A stretch of DNA of 64,000 bases from Mannheimia pernigra (GTDB lineage Bacteria > Pseudomonadota > Gammaproteobacteria > Enterobacterales > Pasteurellaceae): the NCBI RefSeq assembly GCF_013377995.1, contig NZ_CP055305.1:682001-746000 (forward strand). The letters are read 5' to 3'. Both the position numbers and the translations under genes were made by a program. Positions 35,283 to 43,164 of the stretch are shown here, in pieces (the stretch's first letter is position 1; each line of letters starts with the position of its first letter). The notes under the pieces were generated by a model that made no database searches, was not told the DNA's origin, and saw only the letters and a list, made by a program, of their open reading frames with translations.

Positions 35283-36566
35283 ATGCAAACCCTAATTTGG
35301 AATAACCTTACTGATACCGAAAAACAAGACTACCTCGATCGCCCTGCACAAGTTATTGGCGAGAGTATTAAAGCAGCCGTTGATAATATTAAAGCGAATG
35401 TGTTAGCGAATGGCGACAAAGCCTTGTTTGAATTAAGTGAGCAGTTTGACAAAATTAAATTAGACAGCCTTATTGTTTCAAAAGAGCAAATTCAGCAGGC
35501 AGAGAGCCGTATTTCCCCAGAGCTTAAAAAAGCGATTCAAAATGCTAAAGTGAATATTCAAACTTTTCACAAAGCTCAACAAAATCAAGAAGTGGATATT
35601 GAAACTCAGCCAGGTGTGCGTTGCCAAGTGATTACTCGCCCAATTAATGCCGTGGGGCTTTATATTCCTGGTGGTTCAGCACCACTTTTTTCTACTGTGC
35701 TTATGCTTGCAGTGCCTGCTAAAATTGCAGGCTGTAAGAAAATAGTGCTTTGTTCCCCTCCGCCAATTGCAGATGAAATTCTTTACACTGCGAATTTGTG
35801 TGGAGTTGAGACTATTTATGCTATTGGTGGCGCTCAAGCCATTATTGCAATGGCAAATGGCACAGAAACAGTAGCCAAAGTGGATAAAATTTTTGGGCCA
35901 GGTAATAGTTTTGTGACAGAAGCCAAGCGACAGGTTATGCAACAGGGAACGGCAATTGATATGCCAGCGGGTCCAAGCGAGGTGTTAGTTATTGCAGATG
36001 AATTTGCTGATCCTGCTTTTGTGGCAAGTGATTTACTCTCGCAAGCAGAGCACGGGGCAGACTCTCAAGTGATTTTAGTCACCCCAAGTGCTGCTTTAGC
36101 TAAAGCGGTGGATAAAGAGTTGGAAAAACAGGTTGAGGTTTTGCCCCGTGGTGAGACTGCACGGAAAGCACTGGCTCACAGCCGTACTTTTATTGCAGAG
36201 AATTTACAACAAGCGGTCGAAATTAGTAATAAATATGCACCTGAACATTTAATTGTTCAAACAGAAGATCCTCGTTCACTTTTGGACGATTTAGATAATG
36301 CAGGCTCAATTTTCTTAGGTGCTTACTCACCAGAAAGTATGGGCGATTATGCCAGCGGGACAAACCATGTTCTGCCAACTTATGGTTACACTAAAACCTA
36401 TTCCAGCTTAGGATTGGCGGATTTCAGTAAGCGAATGACAGTTCAGGAGCTTACTCAGCAAGGATTTTTAGCATTAGCAGAAACAGTTGAGAAAATGGCG
36501 AGTGCAGAGTTGTTAGACGCTCATCGTAATGCAGTAAGTCTTAGGGTTGCAAAATTAAAGCGCTAG
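35283..36566 (+). CDS. hisD: Histidinol dehydrogenase
   Basis: 427-aa NAD-dependent, zinc-binding enzyme that oxidises L-histidinol to L-histidine. Family landmarks: GLYIPGGSAPLFSTVLM near residue 123, VDKIFGPGNSFVTEAKRQV near 201, DMPAGPSEVLVIAD near 222, and the catalytic/zinc region SAEHG-like SQAEHGADSQ near 254 and the NAGSIFLGAYSPESMGDYASGTNHVLPT stretch near 340. An AGGAC lies 7 bases before the ATG. It is the last his gene here: convergent plsX follows, so hisC, hisB and the rest lie elsewhere. Confidence 0.96.
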   Translation: MQTLIWNNLTDTEKQDYLDRPAQVIGESIKAAVDNIKANVLANGDKALFELSEQFDKIKLDSLIVSKEQIQQAESRISPELKKAIQNAKVNIQTFHKAQQNQEVDIETQPGVRCQVITRPINAVGLYIPGGSAPLFSTVLMLAVPAKIAGCKKIVLCSPPPIADEILYTANLCGVETIYAIGGAQAIIAMANGTETVAKVDKIFGPGNSFVTEAKRQVMQQGTAIDMPAGPSEVLVIADEFADPAFVASDLLSQAEHGADSQVILVTPSAALAKAVDKELEKQVEVLPRGETARKALAHSRTFIAENLQQAVEISNKYAPEHLIVQTEDPRSLLDDLDNAGSIFLGAYSPESMGDYASGTNHVLPTYGYTKTYSSLGLADFSKRMTVQELTQQGFLALAETVEKMASAELLDAHRNAVSLRVAKLKR

Positions 36567-36573
36567 CTCACAC

Positions 36574-36600
36574 AAGCGAACAACTTGTTCGCTTATTTTG
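36574..36600. terminator. Terminator after hisD
   Basis: AAGCGAACAA (36574-36583) pairs with TTGTTCGCTT (36585-36594), followed by ATTTTG. The right arm overlaps the plsX stop codon, so plsX ends inside the stem. Confidence 0.65.
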
Positions 36601-37624
36601 TGTAAGACTGGTTTAAACCTTGTAGAATTTTATTCGGAATATCACTCTGAATTTGCTGAACAGCATAATCAATTGCATAGTAAAACGCATTAGCATTTGC
36701 TCCGCCGTGACTTTTCACAATCACTTTTGATAAGCCCAGTAATGTTGCTCCATTATGGCGATCAGGATTGATTTCTTGTAGTTTTCGGTAGTAACGATAA
36801 AAAATGAGTTTGAGTAAATAGCGTTTGGTATTACGACAAATGTTAAAATCTGCTTTCTCCTTTTTAAATAGAGAAAGCAGATTTTTTGCTGCCCCTTCTA
36901 ACGCTTTTAAGGCAATATTACCAGTGAATCCATCACAAATAATAACATCTGTGAGATTATTGGTTAATTTATCGCTTTCAATAAAACCGATGTAGTTTAT
37001 ATCTTGTCTATGTTTGAGTAATTGGTGGACTGCTTGAAGTTGTGCCTTACCTTTGTTTTCTTCTGTGCCAATATTTAATAAAGAAAGGCGAGGGTAAACG
37101 AGGTCCAGCATCACCTGAGCAAATAGATTTCCCATTTCTGCAAATTGTTGTAGCTGGTAGTTACTCACTTCAATATTTGCACCTAAATCTAGCATTACAC
37201 TAGATTTACCATTTGTTGTTGGTATCAGAGAGGTGAGTGCAGGGCGTTCAATATTAGGTAATGGCTCAATGAGTAATTTTGCTAATCCCATTAATGCTCC
37301 TGTATTACCGCCACTTATGCAGCCTAGTGCTTTTCCTTCTTTCACCGCTTCAATTGCTAAACGCATAGAGCTGTTCTTACTTTGACGGATTGCTTTGGAA
37401 AAAGGAATATCGCTATCAATTACTTGTTCAGTATGATGAAGTTGGATTTTAGGGTGATTTAGCAGAGAATATTTTTGTAATAATGGCGTAATTTGGTTTT
37501 CATCACCAAATAGTAAAAATGAGAGATTTGACTTTTGCGTTAAGGCTTTTGCGATAGCAGGAATAGTAACACGGGGACCGAAGTCCCCGCCCATCACATC
37601 TAATGCAAGAGTGATATCATTCAA
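36593..37624 (-). CDS. plsX: Phosphate acyltransferase PlsX
   Basis: 343-aa enzyme that converts acyl-ACP into acyl phosphate for phosphatidic acid synthesis. N-terminal LALDVMGGDFGPRVTIPA, then GCISGGNTGALMGLA, LDLGANIE and CDGFTGNIALKALEG are all family motifs. The start is TTG 37624 (codons for NDITLALDVMGGD follow), with GAGG 8 bases upstream; no in-frame ATG precedes it. It follows rpmF by 19 bases in the conserved yceD-rpmF-plsX operon, but fabH, the usual next gene, is about 15 kb away. Confidence 0.95.
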   Translation of the reverse strand: MNDITLALDVMGGDFGPRVTIPAIAKALTQKSNLSFLLFGDENQITPLLQKYSLLNHPKIQLHHTEQVIDSDIPFSKAIRQSKNSSMRLAIEAVKEGKALGCISGGNTGALMGLAKLLIEPLPNIERPALTSLIPTTNGKSSVMLDLGANIEVSNYQLQQFAEMGNLFAQVMLDLVYPRLSLLNIGTEENKGKAQLQAVHQLLKHRQDINYIGFIESDKLTNNLTDVIICDGFTGNIALKALEGAAKNLLSLFKKEKADFNICRNTKRYLLKLIFYRYYRKLQEINPDRHNGATLLGLSKVIVKSHGGANANAFYYAIDYAVQQIQSDIPNKILQGLNQSYTK

Positions 37625-37643
37625 AATAAAACCTCAAGAGGAA

Positions 37644-37814
37644 TTACTTGTTGATTACTTTACGACCACGGTAGTAACCGTCTGCAGTTACGTGGTGACG
37701 GAAGTGAGTTTCGCCACTTGTTTTATCTACTGAAATTGCTGCAGTTGTTAATGCATCGTGTGAACGACGCATATCACGACGTGAACGAGATTTCTTATTT
37801 TGTTGAACAGCCAC
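37644..37814 (-). CDS. rpmF: 50S ribosomal protein L32
   Basis: 56-aa ribosomal protein L32. Translation is MAVQQNKKSRSRRDMRRSHD followed by ALTTAAISVDKTSGETHFRH and HVTADGYYRGRKVINK, nearly the E. coli protein. The start is GTG 37814 preceded by AGGAGA at 6 bases. It lacks the zinc-ribbon cysteines seen in some L32 proteins. Located between yceD and plsX, the conserved arrangement that links ribosome and lipid synthesis. Confidence 0.97.
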   Translation of the reverse strand: MAVQQNKKSRSRRDMRRSHDALTTAAISVDKTSGETHFRHHVTADGYYRGRKVINK

Positions 37815-37830
37815 GGGCTTTCTCCTAGAT

Positions 37831-38355
37831 CTAGTTTTTCTTTAAATTAGCTAATATTGCGAACGGATTTGGTTTACTTGCCAGTTCTTCAGGCAACTGA
37901 CCGAATACCTGTTCGGTTGCGGACACTTCACAGTGTTCTTCACTATGCATCGGGACTAAAGGTAATTCAAGAATAAATTCATCTTCAATCATTTCTAGCA
38001 AATTTACTTCACCGAACTCGTTTACTTCGATAGGTTCATAAATTTCGGGCAAGTTGTCCGCCTGATCCATATTGGACACTGGACTGAAAAAAAATGAACA
38101 GTCTAGCGTTTGTGTAAACGTGTTACTACAACGTTGGCAATCAAATCCCACATTAACTATTGCCGTGCCTTTAATGACGGTTAAGCGTTGTGGATCAACA
38201 TACAACGAAAGAGTAACTTGTGCATCATTTAGCACATTACATACTGATTCACCCAAGCGTTTTAGAAGTTTACCAGGAATGTAGCCTTCATAATCCACTC
38301 GACGCTGAGCGTCTTTGTAAGGGTCAATCGTAAGGGGTAGTTTTACCTTTTGCAT
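37831..38355 (-). CDS. yceD: YceD (DUF177), 23S rRNA accumulation protein
   Basis: 174-aa YceD-family protein, needed in E. coli and plants for 23S rRNA accumulation. The family core with CQRC (FDCQRCSNTF, about residues 72-81) and the acidic EVNLLEMIEDEFILELPLVPMH near 115 are present, as is the C-terminal NPFAILANLK. Start ATG 38355. First gene of the yceD-rpmF-plsX operon, 16 bases before rpmF. Confidence 0.92.
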   Translation of the reverse strand: MQKVKLPLTIDPYKDAQRRVDYEGYIPGKLLKRLGESVCNVLNDAQVTLSLYVDPQRLTVIKGTAIVNVGFDCQRCSNTFTQTLDCSFFFSPVSNMDQADNLPEIYEPIEVNEFGEVNLLEMIEDEFILELPLVPMHSEEHCEVSATEQVFGQLPEELASKPNPFAILANLKKN

Positions 38356-38565
38356 AGGGTGTGCATATTACAGATAGAAAGCAAATTAGTCAAAAGAAAA
38401 TTTATTTTTTACCAAATTATTCGCAGACTTATTATCTAGCAAAAAATTGAGGTAAAAGTCATTATTTTTCAAGTAAATTTTTATCTAATCATAGTAAAAA
38501 CTAGCGAAAGCGGTCACTTTTGATTAGAATTCTGAAAATTATTCTTATTTAACGGATGAGAGAAA

Positions 38566-39363
38566 ATGTTACTTTCTATTTTAGCTATTCTTGCCTACTC
38601 GTTGAGCTTGCTTTCGGTTGCGCCAACTTTGGTAAATTTGGAGCGTACTACGGCTACAGACAAAAATCCTAATATTACCTTAGTATTTGGATTGGGATTA
38701 TTGTCGATGATTTTGCATTCAGCAACGTTATATAACGATTTTATATTAGTCATCGGGCAAAACTTTACTGTTGCCAACGTCGTCTCACTTATGAGTTTTA
38801 TTATGGCGATATGTGTGACATTTGCGCTACTTAAATGGAAAACAGTGTGGTTCCCACTGATTATTGTTTATGCTTTTGCAATTTGTAGCATAGCGGTGGC
38901 AAGTCTAACTCAAGGCAGTTTTATCCGTAACTTGGAAGAGAATGCGGGTTTTTTATTTCATCTCGGCATTGCTCTTTTCTCTTATGCTTTATTTTTCCTC
39001 GCTTTAATTTACGCATTCCAACTAAAATGGCTAGATAAAAAGCTCAAAAGCAAAAAAATGTTTTTCTGTTCGGTTTTGCCACCACTAATGACCGTGGAGC
39101 GTCATTTTTTTACACTAACTCTGGCTGCACAAGCCATGCTCACTGTAACGCTTATCTCAGGAATGGTGTATTTACATAACTTTTTTTCTTCAGAACATAT
39201 TCACAAAGCGATTTTCTCATTCTTGGCGTGGGTTATCTATAACATACAAATTCTAGGTCAGTGGAAATTACGCTGGCGTGGAAAACGGGTGCTTATTTAT
39301 TCGATTTCAGGTATGATGCTACTCACAATCGGCTATTTCGGTAGCCGTTTGATCGTCCACTAA
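38566..39363 (+). CDS. ypjD: YpjD-family membrane protein (CcsA/HemX-like)
   Basis: 265-aa inner-membrane protein with about eight hydrophobic segments, of the cytochrome c assembly (CcsA/HemX)-like family. The E. coli ortholog YpjD (CorE) is linked to Mg2+/Co2+ handling and lies next to yfjD/corB, as here. The segment GFLFHLGIALFSYALFFLALIYAFQL (about 126-151) has the conserved histidine of the family. Heme binding is not evident from sequence. A strong terminator separates it from corB. Confidence 0.8.
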   Translation: MLLSILAILAYSLSLLSVAPTLVNLERTTATDKNPNITLVFGLGLLSMILHSATLYNDFILVIGQNFTVANVVSLMSFIMAICVTFALLKWKTVWFPLIIVYAFAICSIAVASLTQGSFIRNLEENAGFLFHLGIALFSYALFFLALIYAFQLKWLDKKLKSKKMFFCSVLPPLMTVERHFFTLTLAAQAMLTVTLISGMVYLHNFFSSEHIHKAIFSFLAWVIYNIQILGQWKLRWRGKRVLIYSISGMMLLTIGYFGSRLIVH

Positions 39364-39380
39364 TCGCAACAAGCGGTTAA

Positions 39381-39410
39381 AAAAGCCCGATTTTTGCAAA
39401 TCGGGCTTTT
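39381..39410 (+). terminator. Terminator of ypjD
   Basis: AAAAGCCCGATTT (39381-39393) pairs with AAATCGGGCTTTT (39398-39410) around TTGC: a 13-bp stem 17 bases after the stop. Confidence 0.88.
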
Positions 39411-39483
39411 GAGATGAAAGCGAGTTATAACCACAACGTGACTAGGTTATAACTTTACGATTAATTTATATAGGAATTTAATT

Positions 39484-40779
39484 TTGGACAGTATTCCCCT
39501 GAGTAGTTTATTTATTACCTTAGCTATTCTTTTAGTACTCTCTGCTTTTTTTTCAGGCTCTGAAACAGGCCTGATGTCTTTAAACCGCTATAAAATGCGA
39601 CACCTTGCAGCCAGTGGGCATAAAGGCGCAAAATTGGCGGAAAAACTGTTGGCACGTACCGATGTGCTACTTAGCCTTATTTTAATTTGTAACAACCTTG
39701 TTAATATTGCTGCCTCAGCAATTGCCACAATGATTGGTATGAAGCTTTCAGGTGAAGCTGGCATTGCAATTTCAACGGGGTTACTCACTTTTGTTATGTT
39801 GGTGTTTTCTGAAATTTTACCGAAAACCATTGCCGCCATTTATCCTGAAAAAGTGGGTTTTTTTGCTAGTTTTATCTTAACGCCACTGAAAAAAATGTTA
39901 AGCCCTATCGTCTTTTTGATGAATATGATTATTGCTGGATTAATGAGATTATTGCGTATTCAGAAACATGACAAGCAGGGGTTAAGTGCCGAAGAACTTC
40001 GTAGCGTGGTGCTTGAAGCGGGTAAATTTATCCCAGAAGAGCATCGAGAAATGCTGGTTTCTATTCTCGATATGGAAAAAGTGACGGTAGATGACATTAT
40101 GGTACCTCGAAACGATATCAGCGGTATTGATATTGATGATGATTGGAAAGCAATTATGCGTCAGCTTAACCATGCCCCCCACGCACGAGTAATTATCTAC
40201 AAAGGTGATATGGATAATAATATTGTTGGTATTTTACGTGTGCGAGAAGCATTTCGCTTAATGCTTGAGAAAAACGAGTTCAGAAAAGAGATGTTGGTGC
40301 GAGCGATAGATGAAGTATATTTTATTCCTCAGGGTACGCCGCTTACTACTCAATTAATAAATTTCAAAGCGAATAAAGAGCGAATTGGTTTAGTGGTGGA
40401 TGAATATGGCGATATTAAAGGTTTAGTCACGCTCGCTGATATTTTAGAAGAAATCGTGGGGGAATTTACTACTTCATCTGCCCCAACGCTTGAGCAAGAA
40501 GTCCAGAAACAGTTAGATGGCACAGTAATTATTGAAGGCTCAGCGAACTTACGTGATCTGAATAAATTATTTGATTGGGATTTACCCCTTGATGAGGTCA
40601 GAACCTTTAATGGTTTAATTCTAGAACATTTGGAAAAAATTCCTGACGAAGGAATGGAGTTCGAACTTTATAATCTTAAAGTGATCATTCTTGAAGTTGC
40701 AGAGAATATGGTAAAACAAGCGAAAGTAGAATATTTACCAGAAAAAAATACGCAAGATAATAGAGATACAAGCGGTTAG
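39484..40779 (+). CDS. corB: CorB/YfjD-family CNNM-CBS transporter-like protein
   Basis: 431-aa member of the CNNM/CorC family linked to Mg2+ and Co2+ transport. The N-terminal CNNM membrane domain (about residues 1-185; SAFFSGSETGLMSLNRYKMRHLA and the SEILPKTIA motif) is followed by a CBS pair (about 205-335) and a CorC_HlyC C-terminal domain (about 345-425). The start is TTG 39484, with AGGA 8 bases upstream; it gives MDSIPLSSLFITLAI, matching the family length. Adjacent ypjD is the same neighbour as in E. coli. Confidence 0.9.
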   Translation: MDSIPLSSLFITLAILLVLSAFFSGSETGLMSLNRYKMRHLAASGHKGAKLAEKLLARTDVLLSLILICNNLVNIAASAIATMIGMKLSGEAGIAISTGLLTFVMLVFSEILPKTIAAIYPEKVGFFASFILTPLKKMLSPIVFLMNMIIAGLMRLLRIQKHDKQGLSAEELRSVVLEAGKFIPEEHREMLVSILDMEKVTVDDIMVPRNDISGIDIDDDWKAIMRQLNHAPHARVIIYKGDMDNNIVGILRVREAFRLMLEKNEFRKEMLVRAIDEVYFIPQGTPLTTQLINFKANKERIGLVVDEYGDIKGLVTLADILEEIVGEFTTSSAPTLEQEVQKQLDGTVIIEGSANLRDLNKLFDWDLPLDEVRTFNGLILEHLEKIPDEGMEFELYNLKVIILEVAENMVKQAKVEYLPEKNTQDNRDTSG

Positions 40780-40812
40780 AAAATTAAATTTTTTGCAAAT
40801 CGGCATTTTGAA

Positions 40813-40849
40813 ATAACATATTATTTGTAAATAATATGTTATTTTTTTT
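40813..40849 (+). terminator. Terminator of corB
   Basis: ATAACATATTATTT (40813-40826) pairs with AAATAATATGTTAT (40829-40842) and runs into TTTTTTT. AT-rich but long and with a clean T-run. It is part of the 330-base gap before the NSS transporter. Confidence 0.75.
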
Positions 40850-40870
40850 ATAAAAAATCATAAAATAATT

Positions 40871-41077
40871 ATGCTAAATTTCTCTCGCTCTATCTTTATA
40901 TTCCTCTTTTTTCTGATATATTTTAGTTATATGTTCTTAATTATCGTTTTTTTATGGATTTATAATCTATCAGATATAATATTTACCTCCTTTTGTTTTT
41001 ATTTTTTTCTATTTACTTTTCTATTAATTTTCGGCATATTTCGCCTCGTCAATACAGTTTATTTACACAAACAATGA
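40871..41077 (+). CDS. Possible small hydrophobic protein (doubtful)
   Basis: 68 codons beginning MLNFSRSIFIFLFFL, very rich in Phe, Ile and Leu, and predicted to span the membrane two or three times. No ribosome-binding site is seen before the ATG, and the region is strongly T-rich, which alone can produce such frames. It fills most of the gap between the corB terminator and the NSS transporter; apart from it and the terminator I see nothing in that gap. Confidence 0.25.
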   Translation: MLNFSRSIFIFLFFLIYFSYMFLIIVFLWIYNLSDIIFTSFCFYFFLFTFLLIFGIFRLVNTVYLHKQ

Positions 41078-41109
41078 TGATTAAATAATTTTTACTTGAG
41101 GTATTTTTC

Positions 41110-42618
41110 GTGTCTAATCAAAAATATGAAGCATCTACCAGAGAAACTTTCGCTGGTCGTGGTGCATTTATTATGGCAGCGATTGGTTCTGCTGTTGGCT
41201 TGGGGAATATTTGGCGTTTCCCATATACTACTTATGAAAATGGTGGTGGTGCGTTTATTTTGCCATATATTATCGCACTACTGACGGCGGGTATTCCATT
41301 GTTATTCTTAGATTACGCTATCGGTCATAAATACCGTGCTGGTGCACCACTTTCATTCCGCCGTTTCAGCTCAAAATTTGAAACCTTCGGTTGGTGGCAA
41401 GTGCTTATCAACGCTATTATCGGTATTTACTATGCGGTTGTTCTTGGCTGGGCAGCAAGCTATACCTACTTTTCATTAAATGGGGCCTGGGGAGAAAAGC
41501 CTGTTGATTTCTTCATCGGCGAGTTTTTAAAAATGGGTGATGTAAGTCAAGGTGTAAGTTTTGAATTTGTTGGAATGGTTACAGGGCCGTTAATTGCTGT
41601 ATGGTTAGTGGCAATTGCAGTGCTTGCTCTTGGAATCAAAAAAGGGATTTCCGCCTCCTCTAACATTTTAATGCCATTACTTGTGGTGATGTTCTTAGTG
41701 TTAGTTGGATACTCTTTGACGCTGCCAGGAGCGATGAAAGGCTTAGATGCGTTGTTTACTCCAAACTGGGAAAAACTGTCTGATCCGAGTGTGTGGATTG
41801 CTGCATACGGACAAATTTTCTTCTCACTCTCAATTTGCTTCGGAATTATGATTACCTATTCATCGTATCTGAAAAAGGACACAGACCTAACAGGCTCGGG
41901 TTTAGTTGTCGGTTTTGCAAACAGTGGTTTTGAATTATTAGCGGGTATCGGTGTATTTGCTGCACTTGGTTTTATGGCAACGGCAGCAGGTCAAGAGGTC
42001 AATGAGGTGGCAAAAGGCGGTATCGGCTTAGCGTTCTTTGCTTTCCCAACTATTATTAACCAGGCTCCAATGGGCTCCCTTGTTGGTGTATTATTCTTCG
42101 GTTCATTAACATTTGCTGCTTTAACTTCATTCATCTCTGTGGTAGAGGTAATTGTTGCAGCAGTGCAAGATAAGCTCAATGCAAGTCGTGTAAAAGCCAC
42201 GTTATTAGTGGGTATTCCAATGATGATCGTTTCTGTGTTGTTATTTGGTACAACAACAGGCTTACCAATGCTTGATGTAATGGATAAATTTGTGAACCAA
42301 TTTGGTATTGTAGCTGTGGCATTTGTATCTTTAATTGCAATTGTAACTAGCGAAAAACTCAGCATATTGGAGAGGCATTTAAATGAAGTTTCTTCATTCA
42401 AAGTAGGTTTTATCTGGCGTTTATGTATCATAATTACTGCAGGTGTATTAGCTTTTATGTTGTTTAGTGAAATTGCCAAAGTGTACCGAGAAGGCTATGA
42501 AGGTTACCCAAGCTGGTTTATAAATACCTTTGGTTGGGGTATGGCGATTGCATTAATTGTAGTGGCATATTTATTGTCAAAACTAGCTTGGAAAAATGAA
42601 CCAAAAGGAGAGCTATAA
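41110..42618 (+). CDS. NSS-family sodium-dependent amino-acid transporter (MetP-like)
   Basis: 502-aa neurotransmitter:sodium symporter family protein with twelve hydrophobic segments. TM1 carries the unwound Na+/substrate motif AIGSAVGLGNIWRFPY (about residues 26-41), and TM6 has FFSLSICFGIMITYSSY (about 237-253). The start is GTG 41110 with GAGG 9 bases upstream. A 33-codon MetS-like gene begins at its stop codon (TAATG overlap), an arrangement known for methionine/alanine importers (MetPS), so methionine or alanine is the likely substrate. Confidence 0.88.
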   Translation: MSNQKYEASTRETFAGRGAFIMAAIGSAVGLGNIWRFPYTTYENGGGAFILPYIIALLTAGIPLLFLDYAIGHKYRAGAPLSFRRFSSKFETFGWWQVLINAIIGIYYAVVLGWAASYTYFSLNGAWGEKPVDFFIGEFLKMGDVSQGVSFEFVGMVTGPLIAVWLVAIAVLALGIKKGISASSNILMPLLVVMFLVLVGYSLTLPGAMKGLDALFTPNWEKLSDPSVWIAAYGQIFFSLSICFGIMITYSSYLKKDTDLTGSGLVVGFANSGFELLAGIGVFAALGFMATAAGQEVNEVAKGGIGLAFFAFPTIINQAPMGSLVGVLFFGSLTFAALTSFISVVEVIVAAVQDKLNASRVKATLLVGIPMMIVSVLLFGTTTGLPMLDVMDKFVNQFGIVAVAFVSLIAIVTSEKLSILERHLNEVSSFKVGFIWRLCIIITAGVLAFMLFSEIAKVYREGYEGYPSWFINTFGWGMAIALIVVAYLLSKLAWKNEPKGEL

Positions 42619-42719
42619 TGAGTACAGCAGCAATTATTACAATGGTGGTGGCGATTGTGATCATTTGGGGTGGATTAATTTTCTCAATTAAGCATCTACC
42701 AAAAGAAAAGCAAAAATAA
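42618..42719 (+). CDS. MetS-like small subunit of NSS amino-acid transporter
   Basis: 33-aa single-pass membrane protein: a hydrophobic segment AAIITMVVAIVIIWGGLIFS (residues 4-23) followed by a basic tail IKHLPKEKQK. It overlaps the NSS transporter stop by one base and has AAAGGAG upstream. Size, topology and position match the MetS small subunits of methionine/alanine NSS importers, which are needed for full transport. Easily missed because of its length. Confidence 0.85.
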   Translation: MSTAAIITMVVAIVIIWGGLIFSIKHLPKEKQK

Positions 42720-42723
42720 ACAA

Positions 42724-42753
42724 AAATATGACCGCTTGCAAGCGGCCATATTT
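42724..42753. terminator. USS-based terminator between metS-like gene and grxA
   Basis: AAATATG-A-CCGCTTG (42724-42738) pairs with CAAGCGG-C-CATATTT (42739-42753), one mismatch, with an almost loop-free centre. Head-to-head partial USS cores build the stem; it lies between convergent genes. Confidence 0.7.
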
Positions 42754-42755
42754 CA

Positions 42756-43016
42756 TTAAACAATTCCAAATTTCTCTTTTACAAAAGCTTGGAAATCGGT
42801 ACTACCGCCTATGTGAGTGTTATCGACAAAAATTTGAGGTACGGTAGCAACAGGCTTACCAACTCGAGGGGCTAAGTCTTCTTTCGAAATGCCTTCTGCA
42901 ACCATATCCACAAACTTAAAATCAAAACCGTTTAATTCATTTTTCATTTTTTCTGCTAATGCTTTTGCACGGACGCAATATGGGCAAGATAAACGACCAT
43001 AAATTTCAACAAACAT
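42756..43016 (-). CDS. grxA: Glutaredoxin 1
   Basis: 86-aa dithiol glutaredoxin, reducing disulfides with glutathione. The redox site CPYC is at residues 11-14 (YGRLSCPYCVRAK). TVPQIFVDNTHIGGSTDF (about 58-75) holds the cis-Pro and GG motifs of GrxA. Close to E. coli Grx1 (85 aa), whose gene is OxyR-controlled; no OxyR-like site is obvious here. AGGAATA lies before the ATG. Confidence 0.94.
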   Translation of the reverse strand: MFVEIYGRLSCPYCVRAKALAEKMKNELNGFDFKFVDMVAEGISKEDLAPRVGKPVATVPQIFVDNTHIGGSTDFQAFVKEKFGIV

Positions 43017-43164
43017 AAAATATTCCTTCTATAAAAATCAAAAATTACGCTTTACAAGCAGTATCATTGTAACAATTTTTTACAACTTTACGTAAGATTT
43101 ATTCCCCATCATCGTACCCTTTAATATGATATACTCTATCTTAAAATAATATACCGAGGAAAGT

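Noticed and set aside
40871..41077. Strong call of a new 68-aa membrane protein before the NSS transporter
   Set aside because: Kept only as a doubtful feature: T-rich DNA readily gives hydrophobic frames and no ribosome-binding site is visible.
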